Assembly (NCBI RefSeq): GCF_001441535.1
Contig: NZ_LMAU01000004.1
Span: 186,001-250,000, forward strand
From: Tsuneonella troitsensis
GTDB lineage: Bacteria > Pseudomonadota > Alphaproteobacteria > Sphingomonadales > Sphingomonadaceae
DNA length: 64,000 nt
Direction of reading: 5' to 3'
Part shown: positions 17,944 to 26,612 of the stretch, piece after piece
Layout: each line of letters opens with the position of its first letter
Position numbering within the stretch: the first letter of the stretch is position 1
Notes under the pieces: generated by a model
What the model saw: the letters and a program-made list of their open reading frames with translations, nothing else
Databases searched by the model: none
Told to the model about the DNA's origin: nothing
Translations under genes and position numbers: made by a program

Positions 17944-19041
17944 CTAGAATCCGGTCGAAAGTGTGACCGCGATTCCATCGCCCGGACTGGCGTCTCCGGC
18001 GACCTTGAAACGGTAGTCCACCGACACTCTCGCCGGCACCCCTCCATCGCGCAAGTCGAGCGTCAGTCCCGGCCCGGCGTCGAGCCTTTCGGCGGACTTC
18101 TGCGCGCCGCCCCAAACGCCCCCGCCAAGCCGCAGTTCGACAGGACCCGCATGCAATACGCGCCGGTCCAGGCGGAGCTGTCCGTCGACGAACGGCGTAG
18201 CGAAATCGCCCCCGACCCAGCCTGCCTGACCGTAGGCCTCGCCGCTGAACCCGAGCGGAAGGTCGAAAGCGGGCAATTCGCTGATCGCCAATACAGCCGG
18301 GGCGACCGAAGTGCGTCCCTGGGTATGAAGCGCTCGCGCCTCGGCTTGCATCCTGATCGGGAGGCTGGGGACCGGTCGGAACCCAATCCCGGTGGCGACA
18401 TCGCTTTGCGCGGGCCGATCCGGGGCATGAGTGAAGCGGACATAGGCCTGCGGACGGCGGCGACCGCTGCCGAGATCGTAACGCGCGACCAGGCCTGCCT
18501 GAGTAGCGCCGTAACGCCCTCCGAACTGAGTGTTCGTCCCGCTCGGCAACCCGGACCCGCTTCGCCAGAAGAACCAGGAGTCGACCGACCAGCGTTTGGT
18601 GCCGGTCGTGAATACCGGACGTGCCGGCTCGACAGGAGTTGCCACAGCGACCCGGAGGGAGGCTGGACGGTCTGGTGGCCGGGAAACGAAGGGCGGGGCT
18701 ACAAAGGGCGCGTCGGCAACTTCCCGCGCCTTAGTCGGCGATCCAAGGATCGTCGGGACGGTCGCTTGGGAAACCGCAACGCTGCATCGATCCGCCTCGC
18801 ACACCTCTGTCGGCATATATTCGTCGATCGCGAGTTCGCGCTGGCCTTTGGATGGTTCTGTCGTCGGCGATAGAGCCAGTGTCGGGGACAGAGTACTGGA
18901 TGGCTGATTGTCTCGGATTGCGTCAGGATCGAAAGGCGGATTCCAAAGCAATGCCCGCGCCGAAACCCAGCCGACACACACCGCGGCCAGAACGATGATC
19001 GGCTGCCCTTTTCGGCGAACGGGGGCAACAGCGGACGACAC
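17944..19041 (-). CDS. Inner-membrane-anchored or exported protein, NfrA C-terminal-like
   Basis: 365-residue protein whose GTG start follows the glycosyltransferase stop by 5 bp with AAGG just upstream. Residues about 13-32 are a hydrophobic anchor or signal (PIIVLAAVCVGWVSARALLW); residues 35-150 are a Pro/Thr/Ser-rich linker. The last 220 residues contain alternating short strands beginning WSVDSWFFWRSGSGLPSGT and ending DYRFKVAGD...IAVTLSTGF, which looks like an outer-membrane-type beta structure and resembles the C-terminal domain of phage N4 receptor NfrA. The NfrB-like neighbour supports that reading. No TPR part of NfrA is present. Confidence 0.7.
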   Translation of the reverse strand: MSSAVAPVRRKGQPIIVLAAVCVGWVSARALLWNPPFDPDAIRDNQPSSTLSPTLALSPTTEPSKGQRELAIDEYMPTEVCEADRCSVAVSQATVPTILGSPTKAREVADAPFVAPPFVSRPPDRPASLRVAVATPVEPARPVFTTGTKRWSVDSWFFWRSGSGLPSGTNTQFGGRYGATQAGLVARYDLGSGRRRPQAYVRFTHAPDRPAQSDVATGIGFRPVPSLPIRMQAEARALHTQGRTSVAPAVLAISELPAFDLPLGFSGEAYGQAGWVGGDFATPFVDGQLRLDRRVLHAGPVELRLGGGVWGGAQKSAERLDAGPGLTLDLRDGGVPARVSVDYRFKVAGDASPGDGIAVTLSTGF

Positions 19042-19046
19042 GAGCC

Positions 19047-20441
19047 TTACCCGGACGCCCGCGCAAGCGCCGGGTGGACCATGTGGATCGTCTTGTTCCA
19101 GCGCGGTGAAGCCCCGCGCAAGGTCCCAAGATAGTCGACGAACGCGCGCTTCCCGGCGAGAATCGCGATCATGTTGGTGATCGGGATTCGCAGGATTGCG
19201 CGCACGCCCTCGGCCCAACCATACTCGCGTGCGGTGAACGCGAAGCGCCAAGCCGCACGCCAAACGAAGCTGGCCAAGTTCACCAGAACCAATGAAGACA
19301 AAGCGGCCGAAAGAACGAGCGGCGGGGCAAGATCGGCACGCCGAGCGAGCCATGCGACCGCGAATATCAGGAGAAGAAGGTAGGCAGACGCCATTATCAA
19401 CGCGGCGAGCGGCCCTGTCCGGTCACGCATGCGCATCCACATATCCATCGGACGCGCGCGCCAGCCCAGGCGATCCCACGACTGGAAAGCGATGCCATGC
19501 ACCCATCGGGTCTTTTGCCGCAGCGCGCCTTCCAGCGTATCGGGAAAGCAGGCCCGCGTCGCCACCAGACGTCCGTTGGCGCCCCGGCATCGAACGAAGC
19601 GAGAGCGACCGCCGAGCGCGGCTATGCCAAGACCCAGTTCGTAATCCTCGGTGAGGCATTCGGGCGCGAACGGACCGTCGCCGCCTCGCTTGGTCGAGAG
19701 TTCGGTCAGGATAGGTCTGCGTATTGCGCAGCCCACACCGGCAGTCGGAATGCCCGCGCCCAGCAGATCGCGGACGACCATGGCCTTGCCATGCGCTTCG
19801 GCAAATTCCTCGCAGTAGTGCGAGGCGATCCAGCGCGAATGCGGCAGCGGCTCGGGGAGAACGGGAAGCTGCGCCAGATCGTGCGAGCCGATGGCATCGT
19901 CGAGGAGGCCCAGGGCTGCCGGATCCACCATGTCTTCGGCATCGTGCATGATCACCATGCGAACCGCCTGGCCGCTCCGCCGCTCGTCGAGCTCGAGCGC
20001 TCGGTAGAGGCGGTTGAGACAATCCGCCTTCGTGCTGGGTCCGTCGCAATCGTGAATGACCAGCCTGAGCCGAGTGTCGCCGCCGGCAGCCTCGATTACC
20101 GCCTCGGCCGTCGAAGGGTCGTTGCGATATGTGCCGACATACAGACGCAGTTCGGCCTGTGGCCACGCCGCCAGGGCGTGGCGGACGGTCGCCCCGATCA
20201 CCCCCGCTTCACGCCAGGCGGCAATGAACACCGCTGCTTCGCCGGCTAACGGAACGGGTGCAGCGCCAGTTGCGGGCAGTCGCCGGGTTTTCGCGCGACC
20301 CGACACGCGCATGGCAAGCCAAATCACATCGACGGCAAACTCGTCGATGGCGCCAATGAGGAAAAAGAAGCCGGCGAACAACAGAAGTTCGTGCTCGACA
20401 AGCACAAGCCATTCACCGGGCGTGACTAGCCCATTCGGCAA
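19047..20441 (-). CDS. Processive family-2 glycosyltransferase, NfrB-like
   Basis: 464-residue membrane glycosyltransferase. It has an N-terminal helix (ELLLFAGFFFLIG), a GT-A domain with a DAED metal motif near residue 170, TEDYELG near 260, and the QKTRWVHG block that matches the QxxRW motif of processive GT2 enzymes, then at least two C-terminal helices. E. coli NfrB has an extra C-terminal MshEN c-di-GMP-binding domain, which is missing here. The TTG start at 20441 has AGGGG seven bases upstream, inside a perfect inverted repeat. Likely makes an exopolysaccharide; the sugar is unknown. Confidence 0.83.
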   Translation of the reverse strand: MPNGLVTPGEWLVLVEHELLLFAGFFFLIGAIDEFAVDVIWLAMRVSGRAKTRRLPATGAAPVPLAGEAAVFIAAWREAGVIGATVRHALAAWPQAELRLYVGTYRNDPSTAEAVIEAAGGDTRLRLVIHDCDGPSTKADCLNRLYRALELDERRSGQAVRMVIMHDAEDMVDPAALGLLDDAIGSHDLAQLPVLPEPLPHSRWIASHYCEEFAEAHGKAMVVRDLLGAGIPTAGVGCAIRRPILTELSTKRGGDGPFAPECLTEDYELGLGIAALGGRSRFVRCRGANGRLVATRACFPDTLEGALRQKTRWVHGIAFQSWDRLGWRARPMDMWMRMRDRTGPLAALIMASAYLLLLIFAVAWLARRADLAPPLVLSAALSSLVLVNLASFVWRAAWRFAFTAREYGWAEGVRAILRIPITNMIAILAGKRAFVDYLGTLRGASPRWNKTIHMVHPALARASG

Positions 20442-20447
20442 TTGCGA

Positions 20448-20470
20448 CCCCTGTATTGCCCTTACAGGGG
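20448..20470. repeat. 8-bp perfect inverted repeat at the glycosyltransferase RBS
   Basis: Arms CCCCTGTA (20448-20455) and TACAGGGG (20463-20470) with a 7-base spacer. On the minus strand the proximal arm contains the AGGGG ribosome-binding site of the glycosyltransferase, seven bases before its TTG start. As RNA it would form a hairpin that hides the RBS; as DNA it could be an operator. Confidence 0.7.
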
Positions 20471-20592
20471 AGCTAACGACCTAAAATAGCACTTGCAACG
20501 AAGAATGCAGCTAGGCTTTTGTCTATATTAAGCAATTTTGCCGCCACCGGACGCAATCGAAAAATCGATCACTCAGGAACCGAACGGTCTTC

Positions 20593-20976
20593 TTACGCCG
20601 GACAGCGGCTATCGCGCATCGGCGGCGCGCTGGTGCGCGTCTGCCAGCTGCCATCGGGCGCCTGATACTTTTCGCCCCGAGCGGTCCGCGCGATGGCGAG
20701 GCAGCCTGCAGTCAACGCATATTCCTCGAGCGTCGCGTTGGCCGCGCGCGCCTTTTCGGCATAGACCGCCCGGCGCTTGATGTTGATGTCATCGACGATG
20801 CGCTGGAGCGACGCGTTGCTCGCGCCCACGATCCCCAAGTAGCCGTCCATCTTCTCGCCAACCTGGCCGGCCGAGCGCGCGGCATCGTAAGCCGGGTCGC
20901 GCTGCGCGAGCGCTGGTGTGGCGACCAAAAGGGTCGCGGCAATCCCGGCAATCGCACCGGTCAACAACTTACGCAT
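20593..20976 (-). CDS. ydbL: YdbL-family periplasmic protein (DUF1318)
   Basis: 127-residue exported protein: signal peptide ending ATPALAQ, then the DUF1318 domain with GQVGEKMDGYLGIV and NIKRRAVYAEKARAANATLEEYA. In E. coli YdbL is thought to modulate the YdbH-YnbE lipid bridge, acting as a chaperone-like partner of YnbE. Here the order ydbH-ynbE-ydbL is kept and its start overlaps the ynbE stop by one base (TGATG). Two cysteines near the end could form a disulphide. Confidence 0.85.
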   Translation of the reverse strand: MRKLLTGAIAGIAATLLVATPALAQRDPAYDAARSAGQVGEKMDGYLGIVGASNASLQRIVDDINIKRRAVYAEKARAANATLEEYALTAGCLAIARTARGEKYQAPDGSWQTRTSAPPMRDSRCPA

Positions 20977-21194
20977 CAGAAGATGTCCTCATTCTCGTCG
21001 ATCGTATTGCCCGCGTCAGCCGCGAGCCGGTAGATCACTTCCTGCCGAATATTGACGTTGAGCTCGATCACGATGGGCTTGTCGGGAGCGGTTACCTGCA
21101 CACATCCGCCCACGAACGCCACGCCCAGCATGGCCGCAGCCCGGCTCAACACCGGCACCTTGCGCCATGCGGTCCTCTGCCCTCCCCCGATCAT
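20976..21194 (-). CDS. ynbE: YnbE-family outer-membrane lipoprotein
   Basis: Small lipoprotein with lipobox VGGC and a mature part of about 42 residues (CVQVTAPDKPIVIELNVNI...), the YnbE pattern. In E. coli YnbE forms a beta-stacked oligomer at the outer-membrane end of YdbH. I chose the ATG at 21194, giving a 30-residue signal sequence; the upstream ATG at 21245 overlaps the ydbH stop (ATGA) but would make the signal almost 50 residues long. Either way it is translationally close to ydbH. Confidence 0.82.
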   Translation of the reverse strand: MIGGGQRTAWRKVPVLSRAAAMLGVAFVGGCVQVTAPDKPIVIELNVNIRQEVIYRLAADAGNTIDENEDIF

Positions 21195-21241
21195 GCCGGG
21201 GGTTGTCGCAAGCCCGCAAGGCTTGGTCAATTCGCAGTGCA

Positions 21242-24200
21242 TCATGGATCGGTCTCGCTTTCCGAGGTCTGAACGGGCGGTTGGTCGGGAATAAGGTCAT
21301 CTGGCGTGACAGCTGGCGGCGGCGGCCTTACGGCGCGCTGCAGGACCTTACCGTCGTCGGTCAGCAATCCCAGTTCACGCGGGTCGCGCACGGAGGCCGG
21401 GTCGTACATCGACTTGATCGACGTGATCAGCTGATAAAACGGCGCGGTCACGTTGACGTTGAAGCGGATCGGAAGATTTTCGAACCGCCGGGTGATGAAG
21501 TTGCGCTGCGCCCCGGCGCCTTGCCTGACGCCGTCGAAGCGCACCTTGGTTACGATCTCACCCGTCAAATTGCCGTCCATCGCGATCGACATCTGGCGGT
21601 AATCGAGCGATTTGAGTGCATCAAACGCGAAGTTCGCCATCGTGCCCAGGTTTTCGCGTGTCAGTTCCCCAACGTACGACACGTTGCCGCCCGGCTCCCT
21701 GGCGATCAGGAGGCCGCCTTCGATGCGTCCGTTGCCGTTGCTGTCGAACACGATCGGCATGGTGCCGTCGAAGGTCCCCGTCGCAGCGAGGTTCGACAAT
21801 TCCATCCGCTGCACGAACTGGGCGGCCTCCAAGCCCTCGATCTCGAATATGTAGCGTCGCTCCTCGCTCGCGCCGAGCGTAAGGTTCGTGCTGCGCAATG
21901 TCAGCGTTCCTCCCATGAACGGCCAGGTCGCGCCCTCGACACCCAGTATCTGGCCATTCTGCAAGGCGAATACGAGTTCGCCGTCCGTGACTTCGATGCC
22001 AGGATTGACCGCGCCGATGCGAATCCGCTGACCGGGCGCGGTGGTCAGGTTGATCAGGTCGGTGAATTCGACCGTCCCGCTGGCCCCTTTGACCGGCCCG
22101 AATGCGGCTGCAAAATCGATGCTGTCGCTGCTGAAGCTGCCGGTGCTTGTCACACCTGCAGCGCTCCAGTCGATCCGTCCCGTGCCGCGAACCGATCCGC
22201 GTGCATTCGCCACGACGCCAAGCGCAAGCGGTGTAAGAGTTACGGGTTGCAGGCGCCTATCGAACAGCAGGTCGCGTCCAGCTAGGTCCGCATGGCCCAC
22301 TCCGCTGGCAAGGTTGTGGACGATATCGACCTCGGTCACAGCCCGCCGGGATGCGGGTTCGAGCAGGGTCGCTTCCGCAACGATAACGTTGTCGCGCAGT
22401 GCCAGGGTGGCCGCTTCCGACACCAGCGGATTGAAACGCGGTGACGCCTGCCGGTCGACAAGGCGGAAACTCGCGCCGTCGAGGCTCAACGCGCCGTCGG
22501 CATAACGCCAGTCTCCGGAAGCGTTCTCGAGGTTCATCGGGACCTGGAACAACCGTATGTCCGAGTCCTCGAAGCGGCCCGATATGTCGCGGCCCAGCGT
22601 GGCGGTGAGATCCGAAATGCGGAACGTACTCGCGGTCGCGACCGGCCCCAGGCTCACATCCACCGCCTTCGCGCTCATCGCGCCGGGATAGGCGAAGCCC
22701 ACAGCCCCGGTCTTCAGCCGTATCGGCGTTTCGGCCAGAGTGCCCGCGAGGTCGAGCGAGGGAGCACCGGCGGCAATCCGCAATCCCCGCGCATCCTGGC
22801 GCAAGATAGCCTGACCGGTCGCGGGACACAGGGTCAACCCGCGGCGCTCGAGGTCGAGGGACGCGACCGATAACCTGTCGAATGACACGTCGATACAACG
22901 GTTCCAGAGTGCGAGGCCGCTCTGCGTTGACCAATTGCCGCTGATCGGCAGCGCCAGGTTGCGCGTCTCACCGCCCGGCAGCGGACCGCTGGCAATCACC
23001 CTGCCCGAGAAGCCGAGCGCACCGCCAGCAGACTGAGCCAGGACCAGCTCGGGAACCGTCAGAGAGCTGGCCCCTGCCGCATACTCTGCCATTCGCAGCC
23101 GCAGCACCGCGCTGCCGCCGGTGGCACGCTCCATCCGGCCGACAATCCGCGGTAGACCTTCGCCGCCGGTCGCCAGATTGCCGGAGAGTCGCGGCAGGCC
23201 AGCACCCGAGGAAGTGACCTCGACACGGTTGAGCGACAGCAGCGTCGCCCCGCTCCCGCCGCGCAAAGCGGCCTGGGGCACCTGCAGACTCAGCACGTCA
23301 CCCGTCTTGCGGGCCGAAATCGTGGCGACGAAACTGCTCGCTCGTGCTTCGCGGGAAAGCGCCGCGCGGGTCTGGCTTACAAGTGGCGCGACAAAGGTGT
23401 CCTGCGCCGAACGCGCGGTGCCGGCCAGCAAAGCGTCTAGGCCGTCGCCCAGCCGCACGCCGTTGCCTTCGACATCGGCCTGCGCATCTATGGCGCCGAA
23501 ACCGTCCCGTCCGCGCATCGTACCCTTTGCAGTAACCAGCGCCGCCCGGGCCTGCGGATGGGCCACCCCGCGCGCGGCGAGCGAGTATCGCGTGGTCAAC
23601 GATCCGTCGCGCCATGCCCCAGTCAGCGTGCCGTTGATGCCACTCGCCCGGGTTCCTGCCCCAGACACCGCGCCGGTCTGAAGGCGGCCCTCGCCCTCCA
23701 TACCGGCAAGGTCCTTGTCGGCCGTGGCGTCGACCACGAAACTCGCGTCCGCGAGACTCAGTCCCTGGGTGGGGCAGGACAGCGACCCAACCCTAAGCGG
23801 ACCGTCGATCGTCGGCTTGCCACCCGCCGTGGTCAGTTTGCCATAGAGCGTCGCACCACGTGCAGAGCAACCGCCAGCTTCGATCGCCGGAGCCGTCATC
23901 GCCAGAATACCGGAAAACCCGCTGTCGAGTGGACCCGCTCCGTCGGCCTTGATCCCGATCGGACCCCAGTCGCTTTCCACCACGCCGCGGCCATCGACCA
24001 GCCTGAGGTCCAGTGCCGGCAGTCCGGGCGGTTTTCCTGTCTCCCGGAACAGCGCCTTGTCGAGGCTACCGAAGCTCAGTGTACCGCCGCGCAGCGAGCC
24101 GTAGAGCCGCGGGCGCACGAGCGTGACGCGGCCGAGCGTCGGCGTGCCGAGGCGATAGTGGATCGCCACTTCGGCTCGCTCGATCGTCATGTCGGGGCCT

Positions 24201-24451
24201 GCGGGATCGCCTACGACTATATCGGTCAGGACTTGGCTATAGGGGCCGATCCGCTCGATCTCGTAAGTCGCGGGAATATCGTAGGCGCTCAGCTGGTCCT
24301 CGATGAAATTGCCTGCGATGCGCTCACGCGAAAGCCACAGTGCGCCGAGCGCGACGATCAGCGCAATCGCCACGAACGCGAGCACGCGCGGCCAGCGCCG
24401 ACGCAGTCGGGCTGACACGGCCTGTTCCACTTCGCTTTCGGCCTCGGCCAT
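21242..24451 (-). CDS. ydbH: YdbH-family AsmA-like intermembrane lipid transport protein
   Basis: Large inner-membrane-anchored protein that should span the periplasm as a beta-groove and move phospholipid to the outer membrane, alongside TamB and YhdP. One N-terminal helix (VLAFVAIALIVALGALWL, near residues 25-42) is followed by about 1000 residues of repeating short strands. The C-terminal block with GTFDGTMPIVFDSNGNGRIEGG and the RQGAGAQRNFITRRFENLPI segment matches the DctA-YdbH domain. Start: ATG 24451 with GGGGG upstream; a TTG at 24487 would add 12 residues. 1069 residues. Divergent from radC. Confidence 0.88.
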   Translation of the reverse strand: MAEAESEVEQAVSARLRRRWPRVLAFVAIALIVALGALWLSRERIAGNFIEDQLSAYDIPATYEIERIGPYSQVLTDIVVGDPAGPDMTIERAEVAIHYRLGTPTLGRVTLVRPRLYGSLRGGTLSFGSLDKALFRETGKPPGLPALDLRLVDGRGVVESDWGPIGIKADGAGPLDSGFSGILAMTAPAIEAGGCSARGATLYGKLTTAGGKPTIDGPLRVGSLSCPTQGLSLADASFVVDATADKDLAGMEGEGRLQTGAVSGAGTRASGINGTLTGAWRDGSLTTRYSLAARGVAHPQARAALVTAKGTMRGRDGFGAIDAQADVEGNGVRLGDGLDALLAGTARSAQDTFVAPLVSQTRAALSREARASSFVATISARKTGDVLSLQVPQAALRGGSGATLLSLNRVEVTSSGAGLPRLSGNLATGGEGLPRIVGRMERATGGSAVLRLRMAEYAAGASSLTVPELVLAQSAGGALGFSGRVIASGPLPGGETRNLALPISGNWSTQSGLALWNRCIDVSFDRLSVASLDLERRGLTLCPATGQAILRQDARGLRIAAGAPSLDLAGTLAETPIRLKTGAVGFAYPGAMSAKAVDVSLGPVATASTFRISDLTATLGRDISGRFEDSDIRLFQVPMNLENASGDWRYADGALSLDGASFRLVDRQASPRFNPLVSEAATLALRDNVIVAEATLLEPASRRAVTEVDIVHNLASGVGHADLAGRDLLFDRRLQPVTLTPLALGVVANARGSVRGTGRIDWSAAGVTSTGSFSSDSIDFAAAFGPVKGASGTVEFTDLINLTTAPGQRIRIGAVNPGIEVTDGELVFALQNGQILGVEGATWPFMGGTLTLRSTNLTLGASEERRYIFEIEGLEAAQFVQRMELSNLAATGTFDGTMPIVFDSNGNGRIEGGLLIAREPGGNVSYVGELTRENLGTMANFAFDALKSLDYRQMSIAMDGNLTGEIVTKVRFDGVRQGAGAQRNFITRRFENLPIRFNVNVTAPFYQLITSIKSMYDPASVRDPRELGLLTDDGKVLQRAVRPPPPAVTPDDLIPDQPPVQTSESETDP

Positions 24452-24507
24452 CGACCCCCACTTGCGTGCGCGCCCGCCCGAAGGCAATGCGCTGGCAGAT
24501 CAACGCG

Positions 24508-25023
24508 ATGACGGGGGAAAGGTTGCCGCAGGCTGAAGGCGAGGCGTCCGATAACGGTCATGCGGGTCATCGATCCCGGCTGCGCCAGCGCCTGCTGATG
24601 GGCGGCGCGGAAGCGCTCGCCGATTACGAAGTACTCGAATACCTATTGTTCGCCGCCAATCCACGAGGCGACACGAAACCGCTCGCCAAGGCTCTGCTCG
24701 CGCGGTTCGGGACGCTGGCGGCCGTGCTCAACGCGGAAGCGGGCGCGCTTACCCAGGTCAATGGGATGGGCGAAGGCGGTGCAGCCGCGCTCAAGGCGGT
24801 GGCGCTGGCCGTGCGGCGCATGGCGCGCGGCGAAGTGCAGGACAAGCCGGTGCTGGGCAGCTGGCAAGCCCTGCTGGATTACCTGACGATCGACATGGCC
24901 CACCTGACGGTCGAACGGGTTCGCGTTCTCTACCTCGACACGTGCAATAGGGTTCTGCGCAAACGCGCACAGGTGATAAACCTAGAAGGGCCAGTGTTCA
25001 TTGGCGCGCAGACATTACGGTGA
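24508..25023 (+). pseudogene. radC: radC 5' part, interrupted by insertion
   Basis: N-terminal half of RadC, a JAB/MPN-domain protein long linked to DNA repair. The helix-hairpin-helix-like region (HRSRLRQRLLMGG, ADYEVLEYLLFAANPRGDTKPLAKALL, MGEGGAAALKAV) is intact up to VRVLYLDT. There the sequence leaves RadC: at GACAC (24937-24941) foreign DNA begins and adds about 27 unrelated codons before a stop at 25021-25023. The metal-binding HxH motif is lost from this part. Start is ATG 24508 or 24487 in the same frame. Confidence 0.92.
24937..24941 (+). repeat. Left flanking direct repeat GACAC of the radC insertion
   Basis: Codes for Asp and part of Thr in the RadC LDT(R)NR segment. Identical to 26710-26714. 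Either a 5-bp target duplication or the crossover core of a site-specific recombinase. Confidence 0.75.
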
Positions 25024-25056
25024 TAGTTCGTAAATCACATTGAGTGTGGGGGAACC

Positions 25057-25419
25057 ATGAACAAGCTTAGTGTTGCTCTGGTCTGCATTGCATGCGCGGT
25101 TATGCCCCAAAGTGTTCAAGCTGCGCCCGCTAAGGTCGAGTGCGTTTTCAAGACCGGGATGGGCAAGGATTGGCCCATGACTTTTGTGTTTGATGAGCAA
25201 ACGAAGAGCGTCACTGTGCGGGATGCTCTTATGCCAAAATACGATTCTACAGTTCGTGCGACCTACAATCCAGAGACCGTTGTATTTTCCAAGAACTCGA
25301 TACAGGTCTTCGAGGTTAATCGTGTGACGCTCGTGGCTCGCCGCACGATTCTAGATGAGAAAATGCAGGAGCAAGTCGTCACCTGCAAACTAGGAGACAG
25401 CCCAGCAAGGGCATTTTGA
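25057..25419 (+). CDS. Small exported protein in the radC insertion, unknown function
   Basis: 120-residue protein with a clear signal peptide (MNKLSVALVCIACAVMPQSVQAA, cleavage near residue 22) and a strong GGGGGAA ribosome-binding site eight bases before the ATG. The mature part has two cysteines (in KVECVFKTG and VVTCKLG) that could pair, and a beta-rich look (MTFVFDEQTKSVTVRD). Codon use is less G/C-biased than the surrounding genes, which agrees with transfer. I recognise no family. Confidence 0.72.
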   Translation: MNKLSVALVCIACAVMPQSVQAAPAKVECVFKTGMGKDWPMTFVFDEQTKSVTVRDALMPKYDSTVRATYNPETVVFSKNSIQVFEVNRVTLVARRTILDEKMQEQVVTCKLGDSPARAF

Positions 25420-25448
25420 TTTCGCTTCTTTGCTGTCTCTGAGCGTTA

Positions 25449-25658
25449 TCACCTAAGTAGCGCAACTAATCCTAGCACCCCGAAAATAACCCAGCGGATG
25501 ATGCTGTGCCAAACCCAAGTGTGCTGGTGATGCACAGTGGTTTGTCTCTCTGGGGGAGGCTTGTGGGGCGGCAGGACATACCAGGACACTGCAGGGCGCT
25601 GCGCTTCCTGTGGCTGCTGGGGCAAGTTGTCCTTGGACTTCGGGTTGCGCACTTCCAT
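25449..25658 (-). CDS. Small C-terminally anchored membrane protein in the insertion (tentative)
   Basis: 69-residue frame on the minus strand. The first 45 residues are polar with prolines, glutamines and histidines (PPHKPPPERQTTVHHQHTW), followed by one transmembrane helix at the very C-terminus (IIRWVIFGVLGLVALLR). GAGG lies only about three bases before the ATG, which is close. Convergent with the exported-protein gene before it. No family recognised; might not be expressed. Confidence 0.45.
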   Translation of the reverse strand: MEVRNPKSKDNLPQQPQEAQRPAVSWYVLPPHKPPPERQTTVHHQHTWVWHSIIRWVIFGVLGLVALLR

Positions 25659-26039
25659 TTCCTCGCTCGGTCAGAAGGCGCAGTGCGCCCTTTAATTTCT
25701 GTCCAGTGCGAGGGGATTAAGGAAGTCCTCCCCTCACCCCAAGAAACGCACAGAATCAGCCCGCTTTGCAAGGTAAAGTTTTCCCCACGCGGCCTCTATC
25801 CACAGGCTCCCGCCGGCACTTTGACCTACCGATTAGGAAAAGATGATTTCGTAACAATGCCTTGGTTGTCGTCGAAGGCCAAACGCCACGTGGGGGCAAT
25901 TGCCACCCATTTGTGTCTAACGGCGGTATCACCAATCAAAGACACTGGCGTTCACCCCACTGGTAAATCCCAACGGGTTGCGGCCCTTTGTGAGGTTCAG
26001 ATAGGGTGGGTTCTTCAAAGCCAAAGGAAATGCGCGATA
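25659..26039. other. 381-bp stretch of the insertion without a convincing gene
   Basis: A plus-strand frame is open through here into the next gene, but its sequence has no start signal or protein-like pattern and the downstream gene has its own signal peptide and RBS. The only structure I see is a near-palindrome at 25891-25909 around GGCAATTGCC. It presumably contains the promoter of the 26040 gene. Confidence 0.5.
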
Positions 26040-26570
26040 ATGAGCGGGATTCTCAAATTGGGAATTGCTTTAGCGGCGACAATCCTTGTCTGGCCAACAG
26101 CCAGTCAGGGAGCAGGTGAGCCGTGGAAGCGCTTTTGGCTGCTCGGTGGTCTTCACCAAGGCATGACGGAAGATGAGTTCAACGCTGCGGTCGTGAGCAA
26201 CAAGGCAGTTGTGACAAATCCCATCCCCAACAGCATCACCAAGGGGGTCAAGATTGGCGGCACCGACTATTGGGTTATGTTTTGCAACGGGGAGCTGACC
26301 TACGCATCCTGGATTCTCAATAATAACGATGAGCTTCTCAAATCGATGAGCGAGCGGGTTAACCAACAAGGGTTCAAGCTCTCGAACTACAAGGTGGCCT
26401 CTGGCTACAACGACGCAGCTAAGACCGATAATAATGGGCTGGAAATGAGATTTGAAAACCCAGAGCGCGAATTTTCTGTCACCTATAACCTGTTCCCCGG
26501 CAATGGGCAGATTACACTTCAGGACTCACGTTACGACGATTCTTTTAATTGTGCGAAGGACGCAAAGTAA
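26040..26570 (+). CDS. Exported protein in the radC insertion, unknown function
   Basis: 176-residue protein. The chosen ATG has AAAGGAAA about ten bases upstream and opens a typical signal peptide (MSGILKLGIALAATILVWPTASQG, cleavage near residue 24). The mature part begins GAGEPWKRFWLLGGLHQGMTEDEF; LHQGMTEDEFNAAV resembles the start of small outer-membrane SmpA/BamE-like or other domains in which a G-M/S-T/S-x-x-x-V turn opens a helix, but I would not assign it. Two cysteines are present. A longer frame upstream (from 25506) is rejected because it buries the signal peptide. Confidence 0.72.
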   Translation: MSGILKLGIALAATILVWPTASQGAGEPWKRFWLLGGLHQGMTEDEFNAAVVSNKAVVTNPIPNSITKGVKIGGTDYWVMFCNGELTYASWILNNNDELLKSMSERVNQQGFKLSNYKVASGYNDAAKTDNNGLEMRFENPEREFSVTYNLFPGNGQITLQDSRYDDSFNCAKDAK

Positions 26571-26612
26571 CGCATCGCTGAATTTCGCTATAGCACTTTA
26601 AAATGAGGCGAA

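Noticed and set aside
25506-26039. Long N-terminal extension of the 26040 gene inside the insertion
   Set aside because: The downstream ATG has its own RBS and opens a signal peptide; the extension would bury it and has no domain pattern.
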